64,000 nucleotides of DNA from Eutreptiella sp. 'Long Island Sound 2002' (GCA_964036045.1 OZ038378.1:142390933-142454932), one strand, 5' to 3'. Shown: positions 47,721-57,747, counted from the first letter of the stretch. Notes: generated by a model not told the origin, from the letters alone. Made by a program: numbers and translations.

Positions 47721-49068
47721 CCTACTTTTGTTGGTCACTAAATCGCGTAGAGCAAATGGCCCTCCTCCCCGTCTGCGCAGCTCCCGTGTCCACCAAATTA
47801 TCACAGAGTGCTGCTTGGGAGTTTCCACTATCCTTGTTTTTCCATGTTATGACTCTTTACCGTCCCTCTTTTGGTGTCCATTATCCTCGTTGTCCCGTGC
47901 TGCCCCTTGAAACAAACCAATTTGCTCGCCTCCACCTAAGCAAAAGCCATGCACCTACGCCTCCAACACCATTCATCGTGGTCAGTTGTTCCTCAAATCC
48001 TCCTAAGCCCGTTTTTGCTCCGTTACCGCATCCCGTTATGTCTGTTAAAAGTAGCACCAGTCAGCAGCACCTCAAATGCAACGACCACGCACTTGACTCC
48101 ACGGCACCACACAACGGGCGAACTACTAGGCTCTCTTCATGCCTTTGCCAAGGGGAAGGGCCTGACTCTCTCGCCCAAAAACGACACCCACACGGCCTCC
48201 AAGTGCTCCCATTCTTTCAACCTTGGTCCTTCGGATGCTGCTCCGAAACCCCATACCCCACCACACAAAGACTCCCAGTGAACTCATGAAGGCTAACCTT
48301 AGGTGTCACAACCGAAAGGTTGGGAGATCCATTCTCGGATGGGGCATGCCTAGAGGCGGGTAATGCGCAGCTATGCGTCCGTGGAGGCCGTGGAGGCCGC
48401 CTTGCTGCTAGGAGCACCAATGAGTGCGAAAGCGCCAATCCACACACAACACATGGGGCAACATGGCGATGACGCGCTCATTGATCTATTACCATCTAGC
48501 CGGGCCGGTGGAAGCCGCCGAGCGACCACGGCACTGCTAGGATAGTCGTGGGGCAACAAGCTAGGCTCTAACCTAAAGTGCATATTGCGACAGGGCAATA
48601 GAGGGACGCACCCGTACCCGAGGCCTGCACCTTGGGGCACACCAATGGGGAATGTGGCCATAGAGGCGCCCTGCCCGAGTCCTAGCCCCGGACCCAAGCC
48701 GAGCCCCAGGCCCAGCTCAAGCCGGAACCCCAACCCCCGCTCCAGCCTAGGACCTAGCCCCTACGTCAGCCCCAGACCCAGCCCCTACCCCAGTCCAACA
48801 CCCAACCACAACCCCTACGTGAGCCGGGAGATCTAGTAAAGATGGTGAAACACTGCACCACACACATTCACATTGGGAGCTTTGACTAAAATACTTGGGG
48901 CGTCACACACACATTCATATTTCCACTAAACAGGCACAACTGTGTAACTGCTAAGATTTTTTCACATGGACGCGTACGTGTTGAAATCGACTGTTAGCTT
49001 TGCTAATTGGGGTTTTATATGTCTGTCTTATTTGTTCCAGATTGTTTTTGAAATTTTGCTTGGGGAAG
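47721..49068. other. No recognisable gene; low-complexity CCCCAGCCC tract at 48663-48835
   Basis: The tract is a degenerate 6/12-bp repeat reading Ser-Pro/Pro-rich in one frame. A GGGCGTCACACACACA SINE-type tail lies at 48898-48915. The 16-mer GACGCGTACGTGTTGA at 48967 also occurs in the phased array at 52163. Confidence 0.45.
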
Positions 49069-50109
49069 ATGGCGGAATGCATGGAATTTCAGAATTACCT
49101 CCAGGCCGGAGTGCACGACTCTGTGCGAGAGGGAACCCCAGCAGCGTCCTGGGCAAAGGCAAAAATGCGGTCAACCAAGTCCCTTCGCCATCTGGGGGAT
49201 TCGCGTTCGCAATGGCTCCAGACATTTGCCAGTGCCTCAGGATTTGGAGGGACAGAGGAGGCGCTCATTGAGAATCTGATTGGCTACACGTTGACAGAGC
49301 AGGTCCAAATAAACATGACCACGGGGGCCTTTGAGAAAATCAGGGTACAGCCAGACACTGTCAACAAGGCTTCGGACCCTGCCCTGCTGAGCTTGTTAGA
49401 GGGACAGGCTGCCCTGATCAAGTCCCTCACGGAGATGGTCAACGGTCTATCGGAAGCCCCCACGCAGTCGGAAAAGTCTGTGCCACCCCTGTGCCTCAAG
49501 GAGTTACATGAGCTGGCCTTGGTATGGAACCACCCTCAATGGGTCACCAGGGTCTTGTACTACCTCAAATGCGCGATCCTCAAGGAAGCCCTGCCGCTAG
49601 ATGCCATGAGAAAGACCCCCAAGGCGGATGACGAGGCGCAGAAGCCCCTCCTCTTCAACCTCTCGGACGACCACAAGAAAGACACCACGGTATGGACTGA
49701 GGTGGTGGGGACGGGAGATTTGGCAGGCGACGCCCCCATGGATGACAGCTCAGGCGCAACCCCCCCGGTGTTGTCCTTGAACAGCTATGTGGTGCTCATG
49801 GTGGAGTCTTTGTGGCTGCTGGTGTGGTCCTCCGTCCACTGTTACAAGGAGAGATACGAGTCGGACTCAACTTCTTCTCAACACGCATCAGCGGACCCAG
49901 ACTTCACCTCGGGCCCGAGTACAGCGGGGGCACGCCTTAAAAAGGTCATGCGACGTCGTTTCAAAATGGTGGATGGGGTTGAGTACTTCGAGGTCCATAA
50001 AGGAGAGTGGGTGCGATCGGACTCCGCCCCAGTGGGGTCCTGTAAAACGTGCAAAGGTCACGGGCTCATCGAGAGGCACTGGGTATGGAACTGCCCAAGA
50101 CTCGAGTGA
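49069..50109 (+). CDS. YR element 1: gag-like protein
   Basis: 346 residues from ATG 49069 (frame open to 49000) to TGA 50107-50109. The C-terminus carries C325-x2-C328-x8-H337-x4-C342 with an invariant-looking ERHW and CP, preceded by GEW and DS.P. The gag-like ORF of YR element 2 has the same arrangement (C-x2-C-x9-H-x4-C), which is the main evidence for kinship. It resembles a retroviral zinc knuckle with a longer loop and may bind the element RNA. Residues ~240-262 are hydrophobic. The tyrosine recombinase follows in the same frame after the stop. Confidence 0.7.
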   Translation: MAECMEFQNYLQAGVHDSVREGTPAASWAKAKMRSTKSLRHLGDSRSQWLQTFASASGFGGTEEALIENLIGYTLTEQVQINMTTGAFEKIRVQPDTVNKASDPALLSLLEGQAALIKSLTEMVNGLSEAPTQSEKSVPPLCLKELHELALVWNHPQWVTRVLYYLKCAILKEALPLDAMRKTPKADDEAQKPLLFNLSDDHKKDTTVWTEVVGTGDLAGDAPMDDSSGATPPVLSLNSYVVLMVESLWLLVWSSVHCYKERYESDSTSSQHASADPDFTSGPSTAGARLKKVMRRRFKMVDGVEYFEVHKGEWVRSDSAPVGSCKTCKGHGLIERHWVWNCPRLE

Positions 50110-50214
50110 CGGGACTTGGCGGCCCGGCCGGTGGACGCGACATCAATGCTACAACGGCTGAACCGCTTCTGAAAGGGGGGGCCTGTGCTGGCACCCACCC
50201 CTGTGGCTGCCTAG

Positions 50215-51054
50215 GACGTCATCGACTGGCCGGCGGTGGTGGATGCATGGCAAATCTTGGGAGAGACCGACCCCACGGAGTGCCCAGCGGCCTGTCTGGT
50301 TTCAACATGGCAGCCATCGACACCAAAAACCCAGACGAGCCACCTTCGACGATTTGCCCAATTCGGGGGCGCTGTCCAGCCAGGGGACATGCAGGCGTTG
50401 GCGGAACAGGTCCTGCTCTCCATGTTTGCCCAGGGCCAAAAGGCGGCGGCGGCCAGAGGATGCATATACGCCCTCAAGGCAGTGGCTACCTTGGGGTGCA
50501 TCCCCCCCCTGCAATGGGACAGGCTGTGGAGAATTTCAAAGGCGGCAGTGGATTCCCCGGGAAAACGACAGTTCAGAGGGCCCGACCTACTCCAGCTCAT
50601 GACCGAATAATGATCCAGGGTGGGGGAGTGGAAAGTCTATGCCGCAGCGGTCCTATCCTTCGCCACGCTCTGCAGAGTGGGAGAAATATCGTCGCTTCGC
50701 CGCTCGAACATCTCCAAAGTGGGAATCACGTACCAGGGGATCAAACGAGACCATCGCCAGATCACGAGACGACTGGGGCCATACGCGCAGGCATGGGCTA
50801 CGTGGCTCCGCAGGATCGCACCCGGCGAGGCGCCAGCATTGGGACGAGCAGCGGATCTCGAAATGGGTATGGCCAAGCTCTTGCAGGGCACCGACAGAGG
50901 AGAGGCCAGGGGGCATGCCTGGAGACGAGCGGGCGCAACCTACCTCCGGTGGTTGGGACTTCCGTGGAGGCACCTCCTGTGGTGGGGTAGATGGCACAGC
51001 ATCAAAATTGCTCACCTGTACGCGTCTCCCCCCGACGAATTTGAATGTGTGTAG
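50215..51054 (+). pseudogene. YR element 1: tyrosine recombinase with in-frame stops
   Basis: The frame opens after a TAG at 50212 and is broken by TAA-TGA at 50608-50613, then runs to 51054. The N-terminal half corresponds to the core-binding domain. The C-terminal half has the catalytic residues: Arg in LCRVGE, His and Arg in GHAWRR, Trp in GRWHS and Tyr in AHLYAS. It aligns along its length with the recombinase of YR element 2. It would have integrated a circular DNA copy of the retroelement. No reverse transcriptase follows, so this copy is truncated or non-autonomous. All stops could be single C-to-T changes. Confidence 0.8.
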
Positions 51055-51640
51055 ACTACGCGACTGCCTTGGCCAGCCACTGAAGGAATCCGCTGGAGAA
51101 GAACCGATATCAGGGATAACAGCGAGGAGCCACAATATGCCTGAATTGTGTTTTGCTTTGTTCGTAAAACTTAACTCGTACGCGTTGGTTTTCTCTTTGT
51201 TGGAAATTTATCATTTTTCATGGAAAATTCATGTGTGGGGTATCACCTTACCCATCCCAACCCCTATTTGCACTTCCCCTGTACCACTGGGTGCCACTGC
51301 AGACATTGCCGACCGTAGGTCGCCTTCTCCCTCCGCAGAGTGTCCCGAAAACCATACTGAATCACCTCGAAGAGAGGTTGTTAGATCAAGCGCAGGCGCG
51401 AGCGGCGTATACCCCCCTTTTTTGGGGTCATTCGCGTAGCATACCCCAAGGTATGATATTGGATGTCCAAACCCTTGTAAAATCATTATTTTGCCCAATA
51501 AGACCATCCCCCAATGCATTTTTTGATTCTGAGGCCTCTATCCCCTAAAAGTGGATATCACTTTTTTTGGGGGGTGGGGGGGTGGGGGTGGGGATGTGTG
51601 GGGGGGGGGTCAGAAGTTTTCGCTCAACAGGCTTCAAGCA
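51055..51640. other. No gene seen; 3' flank of YR element 1
   Basis: AT-richer DNA with a CGTACGCG at 51177 and G runs at 51570-51610. No reverse transcriptase fragment is present. Confidence 0.4.
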
Positions 51641-51649
51641 ATGGGGAGG

Positions 51650-51738
51650 CTTACGGTTACCGCATCAACGCCGGTCGAATGGTAAAGCGCCCGACGCATG
51701 GTTTAGAGTCGGTGGTTCGAACCCTGGCCTGCTAACTT
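51650..51738 (+). repeat. tRNA-derived SINE-like module
   Basis: TCGAATGGTAAAGCGCC (A-box region), a CCGAC/GTCGG anticodon-like arm and GGTTCGAACCC (B box) lie at tRNA spacing, followed by TGGCC. The anticodon loop is too long for a functional tRNA. Confidence 0.55.
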
Positions 51739-51767
51739 TTGCAGCGGCGGCGCCGCTTCAAATATTT

Positions 51768-51846
51768 ACCGCGCCACGGTTCGAACCGCTTACCCAAAAT
51801 TTTGCGGTCGCATGCATTACCATTCGGCCACTACCGATTCTGGCGA
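51768..51846 (-). repeat. tRNA-derived SINE-like module, minus strand
   Basis: On the minus strand AGTGGCCGAATGGTAATGC resembles the D arm of Ser/Leu-type tRNAs, and GCGGTTCGAACCGTGGCG holds the B box. It faces the plus-strand module at 51650-51738. Confidence 0.55.
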
Positions 51847-52033
51847 CCGGAATGTTCCCGACTGCTGGATAAAGTGTCTGCTACTAACAAAAAACCCAAA
51901 GTGTGTGTTTCTGTCTGACGGACTGCTGGCCTGTCTAACTGACTGATTGGCTGACTGTCAACATCTCTTTGAGGTGTACTGCCGAAGGCAATAGAATTTT
52001 CCCAAAACCTTGCTTTCAGACTGTCCTCTGACA

Positions 52034-52204
52034 CGTACGTATTGGCAGTGCAACACGTACGCGTTGGGTGCGCGGCGCGTACGTGTTGGTGTTTAGACGC
52101 GTACGCGTTAGTAACTTAACACGTACGCGTCAGCTCACCAACGCGTACGTGTTAGATTACCGACGCGTACGTGTTGATCTGTTGGTGCGTACGCAGTTCG
52201 TACG
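52034..52204. repeat. 22-bp-phased CGTACG array, left
   Basis: CGTACG begins at 52034, 52056, 52078, 52100, 52122, 52144, 52166, 52188 and 52199: seven steps of exactly 22 bp and a last one of 11 bp. Core context is mostly ACGCGTACGTGTT or ACACGTACGCGTT, while the rest of each spacer differs. This is the pattern expected for a row of protein-binding sites on one face of the helix. Confidence 0.97.
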
Positions 52205-52224
52205 CACCGCCTACGTGTTACGTG

Positions 52225-52302
52225 GTATGGCAGCTGGTTGGTCTAGTGGTATGTGCATGTTACCTACGTTTCGAAACCGTGGGTTCAAACCCTTGCATAC
52301 AC
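52225..52302 (+). repeat. tRNA-derived SINE-like module
   Basis: GCTGGTTGGTCTAGTGGTAT (Gly/His/Glu-type D-arm region) and GTGGGTTCAAACCCTTGC (B box) lie at tRNA spacing, with a decayed anticodon arm. Confidence 0.55.
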
Positions 52303-52587
52303 ACTGCGTCTGCATCGCAGGAAGGAACCGCAAGACCAGGGGCCCACAACGGACGAGGAGGACTTACCCCATGGGGCGCAACCAACAAATACAGGCGCTG
52401 AAGATCGGCAATCAAATGCGATCACCGGCTGCCCTTCGTTTTTTTAGCAATAAGGCCTACAGAGGGCTGGTCTGTTGTGGTTGTCCCAGCGTGGGCTGGG
52501 CTGGTCTTGTTGGAGCCACCATCTCTGCGCCGGAGGCTGTTCGACGACGAGGTGGCTGGTGCTGGGCTGGAGCTATTGTTGGAGTTG

Positions 52588-52668
52588 GCCAGGCCAAGGT
52601 TCGAACCGAGGAGCCCTGCCGCCGGAGTCTACGCCCATAACCACTCATCCACAGACGAACGTTGCTCA
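52588..52668 (-). repeat. tRNA-derived SINE-like module, minus strand
   Basis: On the minus strand TGGATGAGTGGTTATGGGCG and CTCGGTTCGAACCTTGGC give an A and a B box at the spacing of a tRNA with a variable arm. Most likely a Leu/Ser-like SINE head rather than a functional gene. Confidence 0.55.
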
Positions 52669-52836
52669 GTTTGGTTGCCGTAACCTGAACCACCCCTCCC
52701 TTGCAAAGAGCATCACTGCACCAGAACAGCATGTTGAATGCAAAGTGCATTGAAGACGAAGTATACTTGCCCAAAGCAATTCAATGGAATCCCGAATCAA
52801 ATATCATGCACAACAGCCGAAACACCATACATACTG

Positions 52837-54540
52837 CTAAGGAGCATTGGCCTTCCAATACGTTTTGTGTTCCTTCACGTGTGGTTGTTGTGTCCATGCA
52901 CGCACCCACACATCCCACCCCATCTTTAACAAACCCCAATCCAGATTATCATTTTTTACAACTTCCCTCCACCCTTTCACAAAAACTCGCCTCACCAGTC
53001 TACCTCTCCGTCCCCGTACCCCCCCTTTTACTTTCCTTGCCCCCCCCTTGAAGCTCCTAAACCGAATCTCCGTTTTCAGAGTCTTGTGCCTTTCTTCTGC
53101 CTTGAAGGCAGCAAAGGCACCAAGGGCATGCCACTGCTTAGCAAACCCAAGCATGTGGTCAACCCAAAGGTGCACCCACAGGGTTTGCACCAATTGGCAC
53201 CTTTTGTGATGCACTGCCATTTGCGGTAGCACATTTTTTAGGGTTTCAATTTCTTGGGCTCTTAAGAGACCCTCCTTTTTGGCAATGGTTGCACTTTTGT
53301 GCAAACAGTCCCACCACCAATCAAAATTTTGCGCCCATGTGTGTCCCCCTTCCACGACATGTTGCAAGAGACCTTCATTGTTAAGGGCTACAATGAGGGG
53401 ACCCCAAGCCTTTGTGGAAACAAATAGAATTGCTGCGCTTTGTTCACAACGGAGTGATGGTTTTTCACCCCCCTGCCCTGCGATGTCTTGAGGTGCAACA
53501 CTGTGTGAGGCAACCCTGCAAGGATTTACATGGGTCCACACCCATGTAACAGCGCGCCTCTTCGTGAAGCCATGGTGTTGCACAAGAGCCCTCCAACACC
53601 CATCAAGGCCACTTTGAGTAACACGTGTCACCCCATGCAATGCATAGTGAGGAGGCCTTTACTTGGGCAAAATGCTATGTAGCACCTGCCCGTACCAGGT
53701 CCAGTGTGACACAATGGGTGAAAGTCCCTTCCCAAAGTCGCAACCGCAACGTGTCCTGCATTTTCCACATACCCAACACACTGGGTCTACATTGGTGCAG
53801 TTCCATCTTTTCATGCCTGCCATTGCCTGTTGTGCCACGACATCTGCAACCAGGAAAATTTTTTGGTTTTGCCATGTAACCCCCTTGTACTTCATACTTT
53901 GTGTTTAGGGCCTCTTGCACCTGCTCATCCATTTTGCTAACCCTTGTGAGTGATCGTAGCAGAGCACGTTTTTCAGAGCCGTGTGAAATGCATCAGCTAC
54001 CAAGCGGGTTACCCGATCCAAGCCCTCCAAGCATAAAAAAAAGTGCCGCTTGTTTAGTTGTGTACCATCCACAGAAAGGCGTACCCCGAGGTTCGGGTAC
54101 AAATTTCCCTTACGGGTGGCCATCATGAGTCCCAGTTTCTCTCTCAAATTTGTACCGGCCCCCAGCAATTTGTGGTCCCCGTCCATTGCATTGTAGTCAA
54201 CTACTGGAGGTGCACTAAGTTCGTCCTTCACTCTTTTGACTTCATCCAGGGGGCATTTAATCCGGAATGTGGGGATGGAGTATTGTAGGGCCCGCCAGCT
54301 TTTGCCCTCTTTGCGGCAATCCCACAGGAGGGCCTCTACATGCCACATCTGGTTTTGGGGCATGGGCCCATCCGTCGTTTTCAAAATGAGGGTGCTCACG
54401 TTTTCGCCAGCTTGTACTTGCCAGGTCGGACCAAGAATTTCCGTGACTGCCGTTTGCAGTTCCGCCATCCGTTCCCATATCTTAGTCCTTCCCAGCTGTT
54501 GGTGCTCCTTAAATGGGGGCCTATTCCTTGAGTGGGGCAA
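52837..54540 (-). pseudogene. Broken transposase-like gene between the two CGTACG arrays
   Basis: Three minus-strand open segments (54540-53905, 53895-53659, 53640-52837) share one frame, separated by TAA codons. The first contains LSVDGTQLNKRHFFLCLEGL, an Asp context typical of RNase H-fold transposases. The second has a Cys-rich finger (WNCTN, CWVCGKC, RCGC). The third ends with HLWVDHM and EERHKTLKTE then a basic tail. Between segments 1 and 2 another frame reads MDEQVQEALNTKYEVQGGY, so the break near 53860-53945 may be two indels rather than one stop. The family is not recognised; DNA transposase is inferred from these motifs and from the flanking phased arrays. Confidence 0.5.
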
Positions 54541-54629
54541 AAAAAAACCCTAGGGAAAGACAACAAGGGGGGGGGGGTGCATGGACACAACAAGGTTCGC
54601 ATGTATAGGCACCAGTGCAACACTCAACA

Positions 54630-54868
54630 CGTACGTGTGCACGTACGAGTCGGCACAGCAACGCGTACGCGTTTCATTTTTAATGCGTACGTTCCACAAC
54701 AGCGAATCGTACGTTTCATGAACCCAACGCGTACGTGCCAGAACAGCGAATCGTACGTGTCATGTACCCAGCGCGTACGCGCCAGCACAGCAACACGTAC
54801 GATGCAACACCGTACCGCGTACACACCCCGCACTCCAATGCGTACGCGCCCCTTCCACAACGCGTGCG
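54630..54868. repeat. 22-bp-phased CGTACG array, right
   Basis: CGTACG or a one-base variant begins at 54630, 54642, 54664, 54686, 54708, 54730, 54752, 54774, 54796, 54818 (CGTACA), 54841 and 54863 (CGTGCG). Steps are 12, then 22 eight times, then 23 and 22. The short step is at the inner end, mirroring the left array. Some spacers also show a 44-bp second-order repeat. Confidence 0.96.
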
Positions 54869-54898
54869 TGTTGACGCACAGTGCACCCATTGCACATG

Positions 54899-55486
54899 CT
54901 ACCCAGCACACAGCCTGAACCCAAGACTCCGCAGCAGCTGCAGGTCCTCCCACGACACCTTGCCGCGGCCGACCTGGGTAAAAAACACCAGTGCGTAGCG
55001 TTCACCACGCCACGGGGCTGGCATGTGCAAAGCACCACCGCAAAAAACGACCCCATTCCGGGCATCCAATGCCACCCCATCCTCATCCACCCTATCATGC
55101 CCCTCTGGCCCTGCAACACATGTCATTGTGTAGGGGCGGGTTCCCTTTGTGGGGAACACGAGCCCCGCCTCTTCCACACAAAACTCCCCACCTGAAAAAT
55201 CACCAGCAGTCGCAATGGCACTCAAGGGCAGGTGGTCCTGGTTCTTATGCCCTGGCATTGTGGTTGAAGGGGAAACAACATGGTTCACTTGGATGGCAGT
55301 CCAAGTGAACCACGATGGCAACCTTGCGCGCCCGTAGGCATTGATGGCTGCGCACACCTTTGGGAAGTTGCGTGTTGCAGCAGCCACACGGACATTGCCA
55401 CGCTGCACCACCCCAAACAACGCGGAACGAAATCGTACTCCCCACCTGTCCTTGGAATGCCATGCCCCATCCAACCCCTCCAACAA
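54899..55486 (-). CDS. 2-oxoglutarate/Fe(II) dioxygenase-like protein (TET/JBP-like type)
   Basis: A minus-strand frame of about 195 residues, open to about 55510, with no ATG start, so the 5' end may be spliced or lost. The core reads FTWTAIQVN, PGHKNQDH, AGDFSGGEF, a distal LHMPAPW and GERYALVFFT, ending LLRSLGF. This order (HxD, GG turn, distal His, R of the 2-oxoglutarate site) is that of double-stranded beta-helix dioxygenases, especially the algal/dinoflagellate and TET/JBP-like groups that oxidise thymine or methylcytosine. The first metal motif is H80-x-N82 instead of HxD, with an Asp two residues on, so activity is doubtful. It lies just outside the right phased array and on the same strand as the transposase-like gene. 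TET/JBP genes linked to transposons are known from fungi and algae. Confidence 0.6.
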   Translation of the reverse strand: MLEGLDGAWHSKDRWGVRFRSALFGVVQRGNVRVAAATRNFPKVCAAINAYGRARLPSWFTWTAIQVNHVVSPSTTMPGHKNQDHLPLSAIATAGDFSGGEFCVEEAGLVFPTKGTRPYTMTCVAGPEGHDRVDEDGVALDARNGVVFCGGALHMPAPWRGERYALVFFTQVGRGKVSWEDLQLLRSLGFRLCAG

Positions 55487-55635
55487 AAAACATATGTGAG
55501 GGGAGGGGAGAGCAGCAGCCCCTGGGAGTCAACTACCATTACCACCATCACGGCCTCTGCCACCGCCACTACCACTGCCACTGGGCTGCTCTGCCGCCTT
55601 GCCTAACTGTAGACTCCGCACAGTGTACTTGTCCC

Positions 55636-55941
55636 TCAATGATGTAAGGGCACGCAGAGTCTTCTCCCCTTGTGTCGACTCCTTGCATCGATGAGTGAAT
55701 CCCTCAGGTCCTCAATGTATGTGGTGGCCTGAACAAGGCCATCCCTGATTTCCATTGCTGCCAGTTGCAAAAAATTCTTCTGATCTTCCACATCTTTCCC
55801 CCCCTCCCCAAGGCCAGGGCTGGCTGCGCCTTTCTTGCTTGCCCTCACAGAGGCATCGTGCAGCTTCTCTCTTAAGTCCCTAATCTCATTGTCCTTTTCT
55901 CTTCGCTCATCCTCCCACTTTGCACGCTCTTCCCTCAGCAT
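55636..55941 (-). CDS. Coiled-coil protein, unknown
   Basis: A minus-strand ORF of 101 residues from ATG 55941. The first ~30 residues (EERAKWEDERREKDNEIRDL) and a later segment are strongly charged with heptad-like hydrophobics, so a coiled coil is likely. A G/S-rich linker (SPGLGEGGKD) separates the two. No catalytic motif was seen. It lies upstream of the dioxygenase-like gene on the same strand and may belong to the same element or be an exon of it. Confidence 0.4.
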   Translation of the reverse strand: MLREERAKWEDERREKDNEIRDLREKLHDASVRASKKGAASPGLGEGGKDVEDQKNFLQLAAMEIRDGLVQATTYIEDLRDSLIDARSRHKGRRLCVPLHH

Positions 55942-56062
55942 TTAATACGCAAGTCATTGTTCAATTACTCAGTGGCCACTGAACATGGTCACTGGATAGG
56001 GGCGACTGGGCGAATGCGGTTTCCAATGCAGGTGCCTTGGACTCCACACGCCTGCATTCCCC

Positions 56063-56275
56063 CTAAGAAGAATGAAAGCGGTAAAAACTTTGCAACGCTT
56101 CTCGTGCATAAAACTGCACGTCGCGATCTTTGTCATTGGACAGACGTGTCAAAACGGGCAAAATTAATGCACGCGCAGAAGCATGCATACGCATGCAGAC
56201 ATGAGGTCTGCCCTTGCCACTAACCTCTCGTTTGCGTATGTCCTTCACGTTGATTCGTGTTAATTTGGCCCGTTG
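56063..56275 (-). pseudogene. HEAT-repeat-like C-terminal coding fragment
   Basis: On the minus strand the frame reads INVKDIRKREVSGKGRPHV, then ALILPVLTRL, NDKDRDVQFYAREALQSF and a TAG at 56063. The DRDVQFYAREAL block looks like a HEAT helix pair. A different frame just upstream reads ARVVKLTTGQIN, which suggests a splice or a frameshift near 56255. Family unknown; host exon or relic. Confidence 0.3.
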
Positions 56276-56879
56276 TCAATTTGACTACACGGGCCTCTGG
56301 GCCTAGCAGAGCTCGCATTGTACAGTTTGCTAGCTCTTCGCGTACGCCACAGCGTGTGTACGGCGGCGAAGTGCAGGTGAGCGAGTCTGGCCCATCGAGT
56401 TGGGTGGAGTGCAGTATTTGCCCTCGCAAGTTTTCGCTAGGGAGAGACTAAGTCTTTCGCCGGAAGCCGCCGGATCCCTCACTCTCATGTTGACCGTGCT
56501 CAACCCCATACCCTTCAACGGTGCTCAAAAAGGGCGTGAAACCGATCCGCCGCTCTTTATGTCCGTTGCGATCGGCGTTATCCCTGTTGCGCGAGTTGGA
56601 AATCGACACCATCCTAGTAATTGCAGTCCTAGCGAACCTCCCCGCTACCCTTGGCTAGTTGACCCCGAATGTTGAGCATCTGGTGAAGACGAAAGTGATC
56701 GCCTTTTGTCACCTGCAGCGGCCGCCTTTACGCCTATTGTTTTGCTTCAAGCACCAGGCATCCTGCTCAGCATTTTCATGCTTGATTCGCACTCACACAC
56801 ATACACGTTCGTCACTGTGTTGTCAGCCGTCGTGGCCGTGTTGGTGCGACAAGACTCGTAGTTAGAGATCGGAAACTTC

Positions 56880-57660
56880 ACACACCACTAGGATGGTAGG
56901 GCCATTCACCTTGAGGTAACGGCACACCCAATGAAAAATACATTGTGCACATGTGTGCCAAGAGAAAGGCGAAAGAGTACCACGTTTTGTTGCAGTGGCC
57001 ACACGGGCATGCCATGGTCCCCGTGGGGGTTAACTTTAAATGCAATCCGGGGTGAGCGCAAGATTGCATGTCCATGAATGGGTTTGTGACCAACATGCAT
57101 TTACAACTCTTTGTGCCTGGCATGCTAGGGTCCATGTGGTTCAGTGTACAAGGCATTGTAGGTACACTTGACCTTTCTTCCGGCCGCATAATATTTCTGC
57201 ACGTAGGCGTAGTTGCGGTGGAAAATGAGACTTTTTCCCCGTTGGACCATTACTCAGTGCGGTTGTACCTTTACACCCTACTGGCTCAGGCGCCACCAGG
57301 TAATGCTCTAGTGTGGGCTTGTTTCAAACTTGGCACAACCGTCTCTGAGCAACATTGACAGTTGTTTGCACATGGGTGTGACGTTTTGCTCTGCAAACCC
57401 CCGGAAGCTCTTTATCACACATGCACTCATTTTGTCACTTCTTTGACGATCTCAGTGCAAGCCGTTTTTTGACCTCCCGGGACACCCGACACAGTTCGGG
57501 GACTATTTTGTCTGCAGCATAAGTTTCGCACAACCTCATGTCAACACATCCCTGGTGGCGGCTCAATGCACAGATGGCAAGATGACTGCTGCACCTAAAG
57601 CTACTCGTCAGGCATGGATGTTTTGGGGGCTTGAGAGCTGTTTGGAGGTTACCCATCTAC
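56880..57660 (-). pseudogene. Multiply frameshifted coding relic, minus strand
   Basis: Protein-like pieces follow each other in changing frames: CVDMRLCETYAADKIVPELC, KSFRGFAEQNVTPMC, QLSMLLRDGCAKFET, HRNYAYVQKYYAAGRK and CMLVTNPFMDM. Together they look like one decayed gene of about 250 residues. No family was recognised; since it abuts mobile elements, a transposon gene is likely. Confidence 0.35.
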
Positions 57661-57668
57661 AGGGTGTT

Positions 57669-57734
57669 CACTAGTTGTGCCTCGTCTCAACTTTTGTTTG
57701 CGTCTCCAATGTTTAGGCAGTTTTCCTGTCTTTG
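57669..57734 (+). repeat. YR element 2, left terminal repeat (A1)
   Basis: Starts CACTAGTTGTGCCTCGTC and ends GGCAGTTTTCCTGTCTTTG; 65 of 66 bases equal 63769-63834. It ends 13 bp before the gag ATG. Confidence 0.95.
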
Positions 57735-57747
57735 TTTTTGTTAACCC

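Noticed and set aside
48585-48836. Ser/Pro-rich protein ORF
   Set aside because: It follows from a degenerate CCCCAGCCC repeat; no start or partner exon was found.
52034-54868. CRISPR-like arrays at the CGTACG sites
   Set aside because: The repeated core is a 6-12 bp palindrome with short 10-16 bp spacers, and the DNA is eukaryotic.
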